Shown here: positions 62,626 to 64,000 of the stretch, in pieces
Layout: each line of letters opens with the position of its first letter
Numbering within the stretch: position 1 is the first letter of the stretch
From: Streptomyces yatensis
GTDB taxonomy: Bacteria; Actinomycetota; Actinomycetes; Streptomycetales; Streptomycetaceae
Assembly: GCF_018069625.1 (NCBI RefSeq)
Contig: NZ_CP072941.1
Span: 7,998,001 to 8,062,000 of the forward strand
DNA length: 64,000 nucleotides
Reading direction: 5' to 3'
The notes under the pieces: generated by a model
Databases searched by the model: none
The model's input: only the letters and a program-made list of their open reading frames with translations
What the model was told of the DNA's origin: nothing
Position numbers and translations under genes: made by a program

Positions 62626-63270
62626 ATGGACGCGGAGCCGAAGAACAGCGGGGGCGGGATCGAGCCCTGGGGCGACATCACCCCCGACGCCGCCCGGCGG
62701 CTGGTGAGCGCCGCCGTGCACGCCTTCGCGGAGCGCGGCTACCACGCCACCACCACCCGGGACATCGCGAGCCGCGCCGGAATGAGCCCGGCCGCCCTCT
62801 ACATCCACTACAAGACCAAGGAAGAGCTGCTCTACCAGATCAGCAAGGTCGGCCATGAGCGGGCCCTGGAGATCGTGGAGCGGGCGCGCGACAGCGCGGG
62901 CACGCCCGCCGAGCGGCTGGCCCGCGCCGTGCGCGCCTTCGTCCGCTGGCACGCCGAGCACCATATGACCGCGCGGGTGGTGCAGTACGAGCTCGGCGCG
63001 CTCGCCGAGGAGCACCACGCCGAGGTCATCGCCGTCCGCAAGGCCACGGACGGGGCGGTGCGCTCGATCATCGAGGACGGGGTGAAGGCGGGCGCCTTCG
63101 ACGTCCCGGACGTCCGCGGCGCCACGGTCGCGGTGCTGTCCCTGTGCATCGACGTCGCCCGCTGGTTCAACGCCCGCGGGCGCAGCACCCCCGACGAGGT
63201 CGGCGACCTCTACGCGGGTCTGGTGCTGCGCATGGTGGGCGCCGACGGCGGTCGGGACCGGCGGTCGTGA
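62626..63270 (+). CDS. TetR-family regulator next to a MaoC hydratase
   Basis: 214 residues with a TetR helix-turn-helix (about 28-55, TTTRDIASRAGMSPAALYIHYK). TAGGGT about 10 bp upstream resembles a -10, so the message may be leaderless from the ATG at 62626; GTG at 62617 is an alternative. The shared motif at its own start and at the MaoC promoter makes it the likely repressor of both. TetR-MaoC pairs commonly answer acyl-CoA or sterol-derived ligands, but the ligand here is unknown. Confidence 0.85.
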   Translation: MDAEPKNSGGGIEPWGDITPDAARRLVSAAVHAFAERGYHATTTRDIASRAGMSPAALYIHYKTKEELLYQISKVGHERALEIVERARDSAGTPAERLARAVRAFVRWHAEHHMTARVVQYELGALAEEHHAEVIAVRKATDGAVRSIIEDGVKAGAFDVPDVRGATVAVLSLCIDVARWFNARGRSTPDEVGDLYAGLVLRMVGADGGRDRRS

Positions 63271-63314
63271 GGACGACGGCCGGTCAGGACCTGCCGTAGG
63301 AGCGGCGGCCGTCG

Positions 63315-63776
63315 TCAGGCGTAGTAGCGGACGACGCACTCCGCCACGCACACCGGCTTGGTCCCGCCCTCCCGCTCGAGGGTGACCGCGAGCGTCATCT
63401 GCAGCCCGTCCTTGACCTCGGACACCTCCACGATCCGGCCGGTGGCGCGCAGCCGGGAGCCGACCGGGACGGGGGAGGGGAACCGGACCTTGTTCACGCC
63501 GTAGTTGATGCCCATCCGCACGCCCTCGACCCGCAGCAGCTGCGGGGTGAACGACGGCAGCAGGGACAGCGTCAGATAGCCGTGCGCGATCGTGGTGCCG
63601 AACGGACCGGCGGCGGCCTTGTCCGGGTCCACATGGATCCACTGGTGGTCGCCGGTCGCGTCGGCGAACAGATCGATGCGCTTCTGGTCGATCTCCAGCC
63701 AGTCACTGGGGCCGAGTTCCTCGCCGACCGCGGATCGCAGTTCATCGGGCGAGGTGAAGATCCTGGGCTCTGCCAT
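63315..63776 (-). CDS. MaoC-family (R)-enoyl-CoA hydratase
   Basis: 153-residue hot-dog-fold dehydratase. The hydratase-2 motif is intact: FADATGDHQWIHVD supplies the catalytic Asp and His, and GPFGTTIAHGYLTLSLLP the following family segment. Converts enoyl-CoA to 3-hydroxyacyl-CoA or the reverse in fatty-acid turnover. GGGAGG lies five bases before the ATG. Convergent with the TetR gene and probably controlled by it. Confidence 0.9.
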   Translation of the reverse strand: MAEPRIFTSPDELRSAVGEELGPSDWLEIDQKRIDLFADATGDHQWIHVDPDKAAAGPFGTTIAHGYLTLSLLPSFTPQLLRVEGVRMGINYGVNKVRFPSPVPVGSRLRATGRIVEVSEVKDGLQMTLAVTLEREGGTKPVCVAECVVRYYA

Positions 63777-64000
63777 GCGTGCCTCCCGGGCAACCACTCA
63801 CTAAGCGACTGCTCAGCATGGTTGGCCGACCCGGGCCCTGTCAACGCGCGCCGCGCCCCCGCACGCGGGCTCCGCGCCGACGCGGCCACCGGCGGACCTC
63901 AGCGGTCGCCGGTCCTCGTCAGGGGGTTTTCGCGCGCTCGCCGGCCACCCGGTGCGGGGGCCCAGGCGAGCGCGCTCCCGGCCAGGGGCGGCCGGGCGCC
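63777..64000. promoter_or_regulatory. MaoC promoter region and window edge
   Basis: Contains the TetR-type motif CTAAGCGACTGCTCA (63801-63815), then GC-rich sequence. A minus-strand frame ending at a TGA at 63899 could be the C-terminus of a gene beyond the edge (last residues ARENPLTRTGDR), but there is too little to call. Confidence 0.45.

Overview
The window is high-GC actinomycete DNA, almost certainly a Streptomyces chromosome. Codons are strongly G/C-ending, GTG and TTG starts and 4-bp ATGA/GTGA overlaps are common, TTA leucine codons are very rare, and many families are typical of the genus (DUF5925 AAA ATPase, DUF4331 operon, ECF41 sigma factor, short GntR regulators). I saw no rRNA, tRNA, CRISPR array or transposase gene.

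Layout. 1-9.5 kb: a LysR, MFS exporter and FAD monooxygenase run divergent to a quinone-reductase-like enzyme and a hydrolase; then methyltransferases (one fused to a Nudix domain), a truncated toxin remnant, TetR and GntR regulators and a dimethylarginine hydrolase. 9.5-22.3 kb: an AAA ATPase, then a cell-surface polysaccharide locus. This has a secreted GH39-like hydrolase, a 1517-aa flippase/membrane fusion, a NodB deacetylase, two family-2 glycosyltransferases (one with a hexapeptide-repeat tail), a FemAB/CelD-like acyltransferase and a small membrane protein. 22.6-28.8 kb: a secreted SGNH lipase and a DUF4331/TPR/NicO metal-transport-like operon. 29-41.4 kb: mostly housekeeping or catabolic genes (ISP-like protein, GntR, homogentisate dioxygenase, TetR, molybdopterin oxidoreductase, citrate transporter, MFS, DUF402, SigJ-like factor, class IV PLP enzyme). 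41.4-42.5 kb is a GC-rich inverted-repeat element swollen by a 26-bp tandem array.

The most interesting region is 42.5-62.5 kb, which reads as one biosynthetic gene cluster in two divergent transcription units. The minus-strand unit runs ispH, polyprenyl diphosphate synthase, dxs, ispG, a 4-hydroxybenzoate-3-monooxygenase homologue, a UbiA prenyltransferase, an ANL-family ligase, a seven-helix Pyr4/PaxB-type terpene cyclase, a CreE-like flavin monooxygenase, a CreD-like lyase and an MMPL exporter. The plus-strand unit encodes a short class II DAHP synthase and a fused PabA-PabB aminodeoxychorismate synthase.

Inferred pathway: boosted MEP flux gives a polyprenyl diphosphate. Boosted shikimate flux gives 4-aminobenzoate, which is ring-hydroxylated, prenylated and cyclised. 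The CreD/CreE pair makes nitrous acid from aspartate, and the ligase homologue may use it to diazotise the arylamine. That points to a diazo or deaminated aminobenzoate meroterpenoid, which I cannot match to a described product. Both units carry a TTA codon, suggesting bldA control. The right edge holds a TetR regulator and a MaoC hydratase that share an operator-like motif.
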